A stretch of DNA of 64,000 nt from DASQPR01 sp963836775 (GTDB taxonomy: Bacteria; Actinomycetota; Actinomycetes; Mycobacteriales; Micromonosporaceae). The stretch covers positions 2,480,001-2,544,000 of the forward strand of contig CAWIKR010000002.1 in NCBI GenBank assembly GCA_963836775.1, given 5' to 3'. Below the pieces are notes generated by a model. It had not been told where the DNA came from. It ran no database searches and saw only the letters and a list, made by a program, of their open reading frames with translations. Shown piece by piece: positions 35,538 through 44,810 of this stretch. Both the position numbers and the translations under genes were made by a program. Every line of letters starts with the position of its first letter. Position 1 is the first letter of the stretch.

Positions 35538-36946
35538 CTAGCCGAAGCGCAACATGTGTTCGGCTTGTGGATCCCACTCGTTTAGGCCGTCGACACCGAA
35601 CGCCGGCGCCAGCACGTAGTGGTCGTACGTCTCCACCATGCGTGCGCGGAGAAGTTCGTGGTGACGCTTGACCTCGTCGGCGTATTTCGGATCGTCGACG
35701 AGGTTGGTCATCTCGTAGGGGTCGGTCTCCAGGTCGAAGAATTGCCACGGCTTGCCGCCGAGTGCGTCGCCCAGGACCGTGTACTTGTAGCGGCGGGTAC
35801 GGATGCCACGCCAGGTCTCGTCGTGGAACACGATGTTCGGCCGCAGCTCGGAGACGAACTCCAGCATCACGCCGTCACGATCGAGGTGGTCCATCTCGCC
35901 GCGGGCGATCGGTGCCAGGTTGATGCCCGGCTTCGGGTCGCGGGGCGTGATCCCGGCCAGCCCGAGCAGCGTCGGGAACAGGTCTTCGGTGCAGATCGGG
36001 TCATCGATCACCCGGCCGCCGACGTTGGACAGGATGAACGGAATGCCGCAGGACTCCTCGTACGGTCTCTGCTTTGCCAGCAGGCCGTGGGAGCCCGAGC
36101 AGCTCGCCGTGGTCGGCGGTGAGTCCGATGACGGTATTTTCCAGTTGCCCCGACTCGCGAAGCGCCGCCACGAGACGGCCGACGTTGTCGTCCAGATTTT
36201 CGATCATCGCGTAATAGACCCGAAGGTCATCCAGCACTGTGCGTGCCGTGCGGACCGCGCTGCTTGTAGTCCTTATCCAGGTCGACGTTGTCGCGCAGGA
36301 CCAGCTCCCGGTCCTTCCACCGCTCCAGGTATTCCGGCGGCGCGGTGAACAGCGGATGCGGCGGCTCGACCGAGAGGACGGCGGCGAACGGCGCGGTCTG
36401 CCGGTCGGCTTCCGCGACGTAGTCGATCGCCATGTCGAACAGGCCGTCGGTCTGGAATCCGTCGAGCTTGCGCATCGTCGGGTCGTCGTTGGTGGAGAAC
36501 CAGGTGTCGTACGGGTCGTTGCAGATGTCGAAGCCGGCGAACTTCTTGAACCGGCCCTGGAACGGTCGCGGCACCGGGGTCCGGGACGCCTTGACGACGG
36601 TGTGCCCCGGCAGGTGGCCGAAGCCGCCGTAGAGGTGCCACTTGCCGAACATCGCGGTGTCATAGCCGGCATCGTTGAACTCGTCCGCCAGAGTGCGCTC
36701 GGCCGGGGACATCCGCCACTCGATCGACGGGATGAACCGCGTGTGGGCGTATTCGCCGGTCATCAGCGTGAACCGGTAGGGCACGCAGACCGGATAGGTA
36801 GACGACGCCCCGTCGAACCGAGCGCCGGACGCGGCCAGCGCGTCGATGTTCGGGGTCGAGACGTTGGGATCGCCATAGCAGCCGAGCGCGGCGCGCCGCA
36901 GCTGGTCGGAGATGATCAGGATGACATTGGGACGGTCAGTGGTCAC
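35538..36946 (-). pseudogene. Second cytoplasmic sulfatase, two frame breaks
   Basis: About 470 residues. RPNVILIISDQLRRAALGCYG (metal ligands) and the formylglycine motif YPVCVPYRFTLMTG (CxPxR). AMFGKWHLYGG, SVEPPHPLFTAP and LTADHGELLG follow, then the C-terminal subdomain YKYTVLGDALGGKPWQFFDLETDPYEMTNL. Frame changes are needed near 36,245 (between KDYKQR and ARTARTVLDDLR) and near 36,090 (HGELLG to SHGLLAKQRPY). GTG 36946 overlaps the permease stop (GTGA). No signal peptide. It belongs to the choline-sulfatase/iduronate-like branch by length, but its substrate is unknown. Confidence 0.8.
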
Positions 36947-37833
36947 TTCAATCCGCCGGAGGTAAGGCCCGCGACGAAGCGCCGCTGGAGCGAGACGAAC
37001 AGGAGCACGACCGGGATCAGCATGAACAGCGCCGCGGCACTGGTCAGCCCCCAGTCGGTGGAGTACTGATCCTGGAAAGCCAGGAAGCTGGTCGAGATCG
37101 GGCGCTTGTTCGGGTCGTGAATGAACGTGATCGCCCAGAAGAATTCATTCCACGCCGCCAGGCCCACGATCAGCGCCACAGTAAGGAATCCGGGCCAGGC
37201 CAGCGGCAGGATCACCCGCCAGGCGATGGTCAGGTCCGAGGCGCCCTCGAGGCGGGCCGCCTCGACAAACTCCTTCGGCATCTTGAGCAGGAACGACCGC
37301 AGCAGCAACGTGGCGAACGGTGCCTCGGTGGCCCAGTAGATGACCATCAGGCCGAACAGGCTGTCGGTCAGGTGCAGGTCGGTCCAGAGCGAGAAGAGCG
37401 GTACGACGAAGAGTTGCACCGGCATCGCGCTGCCCAGGAACAGGTAGGCGATGAATCCGCCGCCGCCCGGCACGTTGAGGTGACTGAGAGCGAACGCCGC
37501 CAGCCCGGCCACGATCGAGGTGCCGATCACCGCGCCGATCACCAGGATCACGCTGTTCACCATGGTGGTGGAGAAGTGCCCCTCGGTCCACGCCGTGGTG
37601 AAGTTGTGCAGGCTCAGCGATGTCGGCGGAGCCAGCGGGCTGGCGCCGATCTGGGAGTTGCTCTTGAAGGCGTTGAACAGCATCGCGATCATCGGGCCGA
37701 TCGCGAACAGCGCCAGGATGACCAGCACCAGGTAGGTCGGCGTGTGGAGCTTCTTTCGCGGCTTGCGGTTGGCGCTTATGCGTGGCGTCGTGCTGACCGA
37801 GTCGCGGGTGAGAACCTGGGTCACTCCTCCCAC
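36943..37833 (-). CDS. ABC sugar transporter permease (MalG-type)
   Basis: 296 residues with six predicted membrane helices and the EAA loop EFVEAARLEGASDLTIAWRVILP that contacts the ATPase. Ends LQRRFVAGLTSGGLK as in CUT1-family MalG proteins. GTG 37833 or GTG 37824 (GTGA overlap with the preceding permease) are both possible. No ATPase gene is in this locus, so a shared MsiK/UgpC-type ATPase must energise it. Confidence 0.92.
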   Translation of the reverse strand: MGGVTQVLTRDSVSTTPRISANRKPRKKLHTPTYLVLVILALFAIGPMIAMLFNAFKSNSQIGASPLAPPTSLSLHNFTTAWTEGHFSTTMVNSVILVIGAVIGTSIVAGLAAFALSHLNVPGGGGFIAYLFLGSAMPVQLFVVPLFSLWTDLHLTDSLFGLMVIYWATEAPFATLLLRSFLLKMPKEFVEAARLEGASDLTIAWRVILPLAWPGFLTVALIVGLAAWNEFFWAITFIHDPNKRPISTSFLAFQDQYSTDWGLTSAAALFMLIPVVLLFVSLQRRFVAGLTSGGLK

Positions 37834-38733
37834 CCCCTCTTGCGCAGGAACGAGTAGACGGCCAGCACGATGCCGATGATCACGGTCATCGACATGCCCA
37901 GGGCTGCGGCGTAGCCGGCCGAGTAGTTGTTGAATGCTTCGCTATACATCAGCGTGGAGATGACTTCGCTCGACCCTGCTGGGCCGCCGTGGGTCATGAT
38001 GTAGATGTAGTCGAACGCTTTGAGCGACCAGATGATCGTCATCAGCAAGATGAAGATCGTGGTCGGCCGGATGCCCGGCAGCGTCACCGACTTGAACTGC
38101 TGCCACTTGCCGGCGCCGTCCACTTTGGCGGCGTCGTAGAGCTGCGGATCCACGCTCTGCATCGCGGCGAAGAAGATCACCGCGAGGAACCCCCACCAGT
38201 GCCAGTCGACGACGAAGTTGACCGTGTAGAGCGACGTGCTCGGTGTCACCGAGCCACGCATGATGCGTACCGAGGTAGTGGCCGACGCCGCTGTCCGGGG
38301 AGAGCAGCATCTTCCAGAGCGCGGCGTTGACCACGCTGGCGGTGACATACGGAATGAAGTAGAGCACCCGGAACACCATCGCGAACCGCCTGACCTGGCT
38401 CAGCAGGTAAGCGCCGAGCAGGCCCATCGCCATCGGCACCGACAGGAACAGCACGAACCAGATGGCGTTGTGCAGCAACGCGTCGCGGACGGCAGGGTCC
38501 TTGAAAGCGTTGGTGTAGTTGTCCAGCCCGATGAAGTTCGCCGGTCCGATGCCGGACCAGTCGGTGAACGAGTAGTACACCGTGGCGATCGACGGGCCCA
38601 GCACCACCAGCACGTTGAGGACCAGCAACGGGGCGAGGAACGCCCAGCCGATCAGTCCGCGACGCAGGCGCAGCCGGGCCCGGCCCCGCGCCGCGGTGGC
38701 GCGAGACGGGGCCGGAACCGGCATGGCTGTCAC
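37821..38733 (-). pseudogene. ABC sugar transporter permease (MalF-type), one frame break
   Basis: About 303 residues. The N-terminal half is in one frame (LIGWAFLAPLLVLNVLVVLGPSIATVYYSFTDW ... LYFIPYVTASVVNAALWKMLLSP) and the C-terminal half in another (YTVNFVVDWHWWGF ... EAA-type loop DAAKVDGAGKWQQFKSVTLPGI). The switch is near 38,240. GTG 38733 begins 2 nt after the binding-protein stop. A single base indel explains the break. Functional partner of the MalG-type permease. Confidence 0.8.
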
Positions 38734-38735
38734 TG

Positions 38736-40133
38736 CTACGCGCTCCTCGGCATCATCTGCGGCAGGTTGCCCTGCGCGCTCTCCTGCTTGAAGAGGTCGG
38801 CCAGCTGCTTGCAGTAGTCGGCCGGCGTCATCTTGTTGGTGAGCACCTTCTCGAAGCCCTGGAACACGAAGGTGTCCGACTTCGGCGGCCACCAGGTCCA
38901 GGTGACGTAGCCGTAGTTGCCGGTGGAGACGGCCGTGTTCAGCTCGGTGAGCACCCGGGCGGCCCGAGGGTCGGCCTTGGCCGGGATCTCCGAGTCCTGG
39001 AACGTGATCGGGATGTTGTAGGTGGCCGGCACGTCCGCCATCCGCTGCAGCGCCGCGGTGCGGTCGCCGTAGTACCAGTTCAGGAAGTTCGCCGCGGCGT
39101 CCTGGTTCTTGCTGGCCGCGTTGATGGCGAACGATCCGCCGATGCCGAGCGCGTAGGTGCCGTACTGCACCTGGTCGGAGAGCGCCGGTACGGGCATCCA
39201 GTCCCAGTCGTTGTCGTTGCTGGCTTTGGCACCGAAGAACTGGCCGACGTTGCTCATATACCACTCACCCTGCGGGATCATGGCGACCTTGCCCTTGCCG
39301 AAGTTGGCGCCGATCTCGGCCGACGGCACCGAGAAGTATTTCTGCACACCGCCGCCGACCCAGCCCTTGTCGAAGTAGGACTTCAGCAGCGACACCGCGT
39401 CCACGAACACCGGGTCGGTGAACTGGATCTTGCCGGTCAATGCCTGGTAGAGCGCCTCCGGACCGGAGAAGTGGTTCCAGAAGACGGTCATCAGCCACTC
39501 GGCGGCCGCGGCCCAGTCCACGTTGGACGAGCCGAACGGGACGATGCCCATGCCAGCCGCCTCGGTGGCCAGCGCCTCCAGCTCGGACCGGTTGGTCGGC
39601 TGCTTCCAGCCCTTGGACGCGAAGAGGCTCTTGTTGTAGTAGAGCATCATCGTGTCGACTCGCATCGGCAGCGCCGCCAGCTTGCCGTCGAAGGTGAACG
39701 CCTTGACCGCCCAGTCCGAGAGCTTGCTGTTCCAGCCCCACTTCTTGGCGTACGGGGTCAGGTCGGCGAGCACGTTCGCCTTGCTCCACGCGATCGTCTG
39801 GGTCGCGCTCGGGCCACGCACGATGTCCGGGCCGCTGCGTGCCTGCAATGCCGTCTGCACCTGGGTACGCAGGTCATTGCCCTTGTAGTAGGTGGTCTTC
39901 ATGGCGATCTTCGGGTACGCCTTCTGGAACGCACCCACAACGCTGTCGTTCCAGTACTTCTGGTTGGCATCGCCGGTGATGTCGATCCACAGGTTGACGG
40001 TGCCCGAGCCGGTGCCCTTGCTGCCGCTGCTGGAGCCGCCGCAGGCAGCGAGCAGCGGCGCGGCCGCGGCTCCCAGACCGGCAAGGCCCACACCAGCCAG
40101 GAAACTACGACGGCTCACCGATGATCCGGTCAT
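38736..40133 (-). CDS. Extracellular sugar-binding lipoprotein of the ABC importer
   Basis: 465 residues. Twin-arginine signal SRRSFLAGVGLAGLGAAAAPLLAAC combines Tat export with a lipobox. CUT1-type solute-binding fold: VNLWIDITGDANQKYWND, FGKGKVAMIPQGEWY. AGGAG precedes ATG 40133. The frame is open upstream into the DraG-fold gene with no stop, giving a continuous 1278-codon frame. The internal ribosome-binding site and export signal argue for independent initiation here. Confidence 0.9.
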   Translation of the reverse strand: MTGSSVSRRSFLAGVGLAGLGAAAAPLLAACGGSSSGSKGTGSGTVNLWIDITGDANQKYWNDSVVGAFQKAYPKIAMKTTYYKGNDLRTQVQTALQARSGPDIVRGPSATQTIAWSKANVLADLTPYAKKWGWNSKLSDWAVKAFTFDGKLAALPMRVDTMMLYYNKSLFASKGWKQPTNRSELEALATEAAGMGIVPFGSSNVDWAAAAEWLMTVFWNHFSGPEALYQALTGKIQFTDPVFVDAVSLLKSYFDKGWVGGGVQKYFSVPSAEIGANFGKGKVAMIPQGEWYMSNVGQFFGAKASNDNDWDWMPVPALSDQVQYGTYALGIGGSFAINAASKNQDAAANFLNWYYGDRTAALQRMADVPATYNIPITFQDSEIPAKADPRAARVLTELNTAVSTGNYGYVTWTWWPPKSDTFVFQGFEKVLTNKMTPADYCKQLADLFKQESAQGNLPQMMPRSA

Positions 40134-42200
40134 AACTGCTCCTAATGTGCGACTGAGGGGGTAGGGGTGGAGCAGAGTTGAGACACGAATGCTGTTGGTG
40201 GCACTGCGGCCCTCGGTGATGACCAGCGCGACGCCGCCGCAATCGAAGGCGTCGTCCTGACACTCCAGAACCACCGCGCCGTCGATCGACGCCGTGAGGT
40301 GCGCGCCGTCGACCCGCAACTGGAGGGAGTAGGTGCGACCGAACTCCCACGCGTACGCGCATTCGACCAGCACCTCGCCGGTGCCGCGGACCAGGCGAGC
40401 CCGGTCCCGTCCGATCAGTTCCAGCGCGTAATAGCGGCGAAGCCCCTGGACCCGGGCCGCGATGCCAGCCGCGGCCGCCAGGTGCGGTGTGATGTCGGCG
40501 GTGACCGTGTAGTCCCGCCAGTCGCGGCTGCCCGAGATGAGCATCCCGGTGCCGCGGTTCTGCACGATCCGGAACGGTTCCGGCCACCGTTCGTCGAACC
40601 GATCAACGGCGGGAACCACGGCGCGGCGCCACATGGAGCCGCCGTCGTCCGGCCGGGTCAAGGTCACCTCGGGCGCGCCGTCCCAGGTGAGGTAGTGCAG
40701 GTCGGCCGGGCCGTCGACGCGTACGCCAACGAACGTGATCGGCTGGCCGTTGGTGTCCGGCACGGTCCAAGCCAGGTCACCGGTGCCGACCGGGCCGGTG
40801 ATCGTCACCAGTTCGTCGCTGCCGTCGTAGTGCATGACCACGAGCTGGGCGTGGGCACCGGTGACCGAGGCGCGGATGGACTGGCCGGAGTAAAGGGTCG
40901 GGCTGCCGAGCAGGCCATAGATCGGCATGTCGCGGGCCTCCGGCGGCAGGAACGTCGGCGTCACCACGGTGCCCGCGCCGAAGATCCGGAGCCGTCCGTC
41001 GACGTTCTTGACGAACACGTCCTCGACCCGGTCCAGCGGGGTGCCGGTGACGTTGCCGTGCAGCCCGGCCGCGTACGCGGAGGCCGAGGCGAAGCCCTGC
41101 ACCGAACCCGGCAACGAGAAGTGGAAGCGGGCCGCCGGCTCGTCAAACGAAAGCCCGGCTCGCGCATGTCCGATCCGCGCGAGCGCGAGCGCTTCCCGAG
41201 CCGCGTCGGTGACCACCGCGCCACCGTCGGCGGTTGGCAGATACATCCGGTCCCGGATCGGGCCACGCCAATCCTGGTGTGAGAGCCCGTCCAGTCCGCC
41301 GAAGACGCCGCAGATGGCGCCGACGTTGCCGGCGTTGGAGTCGGTGTCCCAGCCGGCGGTGTTGACTACCGTCATGGCCGCGTCGAAGTCGCCGCCGCTG
41401 TGCGCCAGTGCCGCGATCACCACGGCATGGTTCGGAACCACGTGACAGTTGCCGCCGTAGAGGTGGTAGCCGTACTTCTCCTCGATCAGGGCGCGGGTGG
41501 CCTTCCAGTCGCCGCTCTTCGCCCAGCCTCGGACGTCGTCGATGATCTGGTGGATCAGGCTCTCGGCCGGGATCAACGCGGCCGCCATGTCCAGCAGTTC
41601 GTGCATGTCGGTGCTGGTGAACGCGCCGGCCACCAAGCCCGCGACGACCCGTGCGGCGTGGATCGCCTCAGCGTCGTGGCTCACCCGGGCGGCCCGCTCG
41701 GCCAGGTCGGCGGCGCCCGCCGGGTCGCCGGGGCAGGTCATCGCGAAGCCTTCGACGAAGATCTGGGCGCCGACCTGCTCGGCGACCACCTGGCCGTTGA
41801 CCGCGACCGAGCCGGTCTCCGGGGGCGTCATGCCGGACTTCATCCGCAGGAACGCCGTGTGCTCGGTGGAGTTGCCCAGGCCACCCCACCACAGCACGCA
41901 CTTGTCTTCGACGATGTAGTTGAGCCATGCCTCGCCGACGTCCGCCGAAGTCGGGTCGATGCCGGCATCGCGCAGTGCCCGCGGGAAGACGAAGGTGCCG
42001 CTGATGTCGTCATCGGTGACGAGCAACAGATGGTGCTTTAGGGCAGTGTCGGCGCGATCGTTGACGTAGTAGGTGATGTCGCCGAGCTCGGCGCTGATCT
42101 TGTCGTAGCGCCAGCCCTCGAACGGTCGGCCCAGGTAGACCGCGATGATCTTGCCGAGCACGCCGGCGTAGACGCGCTCCGTGTAGTCAGCCGGCAGCAT
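40134..42200 (-). CDS. ADP-ribosylglycohydrolase (DraG)-fold protein with C-terminal concanavalin-like domain
   Basis: About 689 codons from ATG 42200 to the binding-protein start; no stop codon is present at its expected 3' end. Residues 1-340 are the DraG/ARH fold with metal ligands in LLLVTDDDISG (Asp63-65) and NTAGWDTDSNAGNVGA (Asp285, Asp287). Residues about 545-685 resemble a DUF1080/concanavalin-type jelly roll (GRDWRDYTVTADI-like; YYALELIGRDRARLV). There is no signal peptide. The ATG overlaps the RbsD stop (TAATG). With RbsD and ribokinase next to it, a ribosidic-bond hydrolase is more plausible than protein de-ADP-ribosylation; this is inference. Confidence 0.82.
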
Positions 42201-42589
42201 TAGAACGGCACCCCCGCTCGCAGGACGATGTTGGCGTACGGCGTGTCTTCGCCGGTTCGGACGATGGCCCGCGCCCCCCGGGAGACCGCCTTCAGGTCTT
42301 CGTGCGACACCCGGGCCAGCGGGATATCGCCAAGGTCGTCGCGCAGGTCGCGGACCAGCTTCTCGTCGGCCAGTTCGGTCGCGATGGTGGCGTGCTCGAC
42401 GACGAGTTCGGCGAGGATTGCCCGGACCACCGGAAGGAGACCGGGCTCGCCGCGGGACCAGACCAGGTCGATGGTCTCCACGCCGGCCGGCACCGGCAGG
42501 CCCGGATCCGCGACGACCAGCTGGTCGCCGTGTCCCAGGGCCACGATCACCTGGGCCAGTCGGGGGTGCCACAAGCCGGAACTGCGCAT
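42200..42589 (-). CDS. rbsD: RbsD/FucU-family sugar pyranase (mutarotase)
   Basis: 129 residues. HPRLAQVIVALGHGDQLVVADPGLPVP at the N-terminus and PYANIVLRAGVPF at the end are the family signature. RbsD interconverts pyranose and furanose forms so ribokinase can act on D-ribofuranose. GGAGG lies 9 nt before ATG 42589. Overlaps the next ATG by one base. Ribose versus fucose specificity cannot be decided; the ribokinase neighbour favours ribose. Confidence 0.88.
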   Translation of the reverse strand: MRSSGLWHPRLAQVIVALGHGDQLVVADPGLPVPAGVETIDLVWSRGEPGLLPVVRAILAELVVEHATIATELADEKLVRDLRDDLGDIPLARVSHEDLKAVSRGARAIVRTGEDTPYANIVLRAGVPF

Positions 42590-42590
42590 G

Positions 42591-43524
42591 TCACCTAACC
42601 TCCGAGAGCAGTCGGTCCAGGTCCGTTTCGGTGGGCAGAGCGGCTTGCGCGCCTAGAGCGGTGGTGGCCAGGGCGCCGGCCGCGCAACCGCGGCGGACCG
42701 CGTCGGTCAGGGCGCGTCCGTCCGCGTACGCGGCGGCGAAGGCTCCGCAGAACGCGTCCCCGGCACCGGTCGTGTCCACGACCCCGATACGGAACGGCAT
42801 CTGCTGGTGGGTCCCGTCGATCGACGCCGCCACCGCGCCCTGGGCTCCGAGCGTGATCACGACCGTGGCCGGTCCCAGCTGGCGCAGGGCCGCGGCGAGC
42901 GAATCCCAGCCGGCGCCGAACGCAGCGTCGATCTCGGCCGAGCTCCCGGGCTTCGGTCTCGTTCAGGATCAGCACGTCCACGTCGCGCAGAAGGTCCAGG
43001 AAGATGACGTCGCCGGGCTTGGGTGGCGGAGCCGCGTTGAGGACGACACGAGCACCACGCCGCCGGGCCGCGTGCGCCGCCGCCAGGCACGTGTCGACCG
43101 GCACTTCTAGTTGCAGCACCAACACATCGCCGGGCTGGCAGATCGCGGGCAGGTCGTCGAGGGCGGCGCGATCCAGGCGGTAGTTCGCGCCGGGCGCCAC
43201 GACGATCGAGTTCTCGCCAGTGGCGGCGACGATCACCATCGCGATCCCGGTGGCCGCTTCCGGCACCCGGGTCACGTGCCCCGCGCGTACCCCCTCGGCT
43301 TGAAGAGCAGTGAGCACGGCCTCGCCGAACGGGTCCAGACCGACCGCCGCGAACATGGTCGTGTCCGCGCCCAATCGACGGGCGGCGACCGCCTGGTTGG
43401 CGCCCTTGCCACCGGGGCGTTGCGCGACGTCCGAGCCGAGCACCGTCTCGCCCGGCGCCGGAAGGTGCTCCACCCGGGCGATGAGGTCGATGTTGGCGCT
43501 GCCGACCACGATGACGCGGCTCAC
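42591..43524 (-). pseudogene. rbsK: Ribokinase (PfkB family), one frame break
   Basis: About 310 residues. VIVVGSANIDLIARVEHLPAPGET and GGKGANQAVAARRLGA open the fold. VLILNETEARELG is followed by a frame change near 42,945, after which AEIDAAFGAGWDSL and the catalytic DTTGAGDAFCGAFA (anion hole and base Asp) are intact. Ends LSEVR at 42591. GTG 43524 overlaps the LacI stop. A single indel restores the gene. Confidence 0.85.
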
Positions 43525-44564
43525 GCGAGGGCCTCGCCGTGGTCGACACCACCGCCGGGCGGGTCGTCACAGCCGCACGATCCGCGAGTGATGATCTGAA
43601 CCGGGAGCATCGAGTCGACGCTGTCCGCGTCGGGATCGTCCATGCGTTCCAGCAAGCGCGCCATCGCGGTGCGGCCCATCTCGGCGAACGGCTGTGCCAT
43701 CGTGGTCAGTGCCGGCGTCGCGTAGGCCGCAGCGGCGATGCCGTCGAACGAGGCGATCGCCACGTCGTCCGGGCATCGGACGTTCATCTCCTGCAGCGCC
43801 CGGATGACCCCCAGGGCCTGCTGGTCGCTGGCGACGAAGACGGCATCGAACCGGCCGTCGCCGAGGATCTGGCGCGCGGCCCGATAGCCGGAGCTGCGGC
43901 CGAACGGTCCGTGCCAGACCGACATCTCGCTCGGCTTGACGCCGGCTTCGGCGAGAGCATCGCGCCATCCGGCGACGCGGTCGGCGGCGGGTGAGACGTC
44001 CTCGGGCCCGGCGATGCAGGCGATTCGCTTGCGGCCGTGGGCTAGGAGGTGCTCAGTGGCGGTACGCGCACCGGCCCGGCTGTCCGACATGACGGCCGGG
44101 ACACCGGAGCCGGCGACCTTTCGGTCCAGTGCCACCCAGGGCACTCCGGATCGAGTCAATTCCGGCAGGCAGCTGACCGGTCCATGTGCCGGGACCAGGA
44201 ACAATCCGTCGACCTGCCGAGCCAGAAAGGTGCGGACGTAGGTAGTCTGCCGGGCATCGTCCTCGGCCGCGTTTCCGATCAGCAGGGTGTAGTTCTCGGC
44301 GAACGCGGCCTCCTCGATCTCGCGGGAGAGTTCCGCAAAGAACGGGTTGGACGTGTCCGGGACAACCAGGCCGAGCGTCATGGTGCGGTTCATCCGCAGC
44401 GACCGGGCGATGCCGTTGGGGCGGTAGCCGAGCTGCTCGATGGCGAGGAGGACCCGGGCTCGAGTCTCCGGCGCGACGCCCCGTGGTCCACCGTTGAGCA
44501 CGTAGCTCACCACGGCTGGCGACGTGCCGGCCAACCTCGCCACATCAGCGCGGCGTACTCCCAC
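43521..44564 (-). CDS. LacI-family regulator leading the sulfatase/ribose operon
   Basis: 347 residues. HTH GVRRADVARLAGTSPAVVSYVL is followed by a GalR-type sensor domain (TLGLVVPDTSNPFFAELSREIE; VAIASFDGIAAAAYATPALTTM). The C-terminus has CGCDDPP. GTG 44564 has GGGGAGG with 5-nt spacing; longer frames are shadows. First gene of the minus-strand operon, coupled to ribokinase. It probably represses its own operon through the palindromes in the 246-bp gap to the divergent oxidase. Confidence 0.93.
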   Translation of the reverse strand: MGVRRADVARLAGTSPAVVSYVLNGGPRGVAPETRARVLLAIEQLGYRPNGIARSLRMNRTMTLGLVVPDTSNPFFAELSREIEEAAFAENYTLLIGNAAEDDARQTTYVRTFLARQVDGLFLVPAHGPVSCLPELTRSGVPWVALDRKVAGSGVPAVMSDSRAGARTATEHLLAHGRKRIACIAGPEDVSPAADRVAGWRDALAEAGVKPSEMSVWHGPFGRSSGYRAARQILGDGRFDAVFVASDQQALGVIRALQEMNVRCPDDVAIASFDGIAAAAYATPALTTMAQPFAEMGRTAMARLLERMDDPDADSVDSMLPVQIITRGSCGCDDPPGGGVDHGEALA

Positions 44565-44588
44565 TTGTGCCTCCCCGCACCCACCGGT

Positions 44589-44660
44589 GTTGCAACGCGA
44601 GTTGAACTTGTGTTGCTGTGCATCCTGTGATGTGGGAGTTAACTGAAGCAACACGTGTTG
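44589..44660. promoter_or_regulatory. Candidate LacI operators in the divergent promoter region
   Basis: GTTGCAAC (44589-44596) and CAACACGTGTTG (44649-44660) are perfect palindromes sharing GTTG/CAAC half-sites; further TGTTG copies lie at about 44610 and 44667. They sit between the LacI-led operon (-) and the alditol oxidase (+). Confidence 0.5.
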
Positions 44661-44810
44661 ATGCTGTGTTGCCATTTCGTTACCGACGATTGGGGACCGT
44701 TTCGAGTCTGTGGGACTCGGAATGACCCCCAATAACGTATCCGCGTCCGCACGGCAGAATCGTGTCGTGCCCACCGAACCAGACGCGATCGCGCTGCAGC
44801 GGAGGACGAC

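Noticed and set aside
38736..42572. Single giant 1278-residue DraG-fold/binding-protein fusion
   Set aside because: An internal ribosome-binding site and Tat lipoprotein signal at 40133 require separate export; the missing stop is better explained by an indel.
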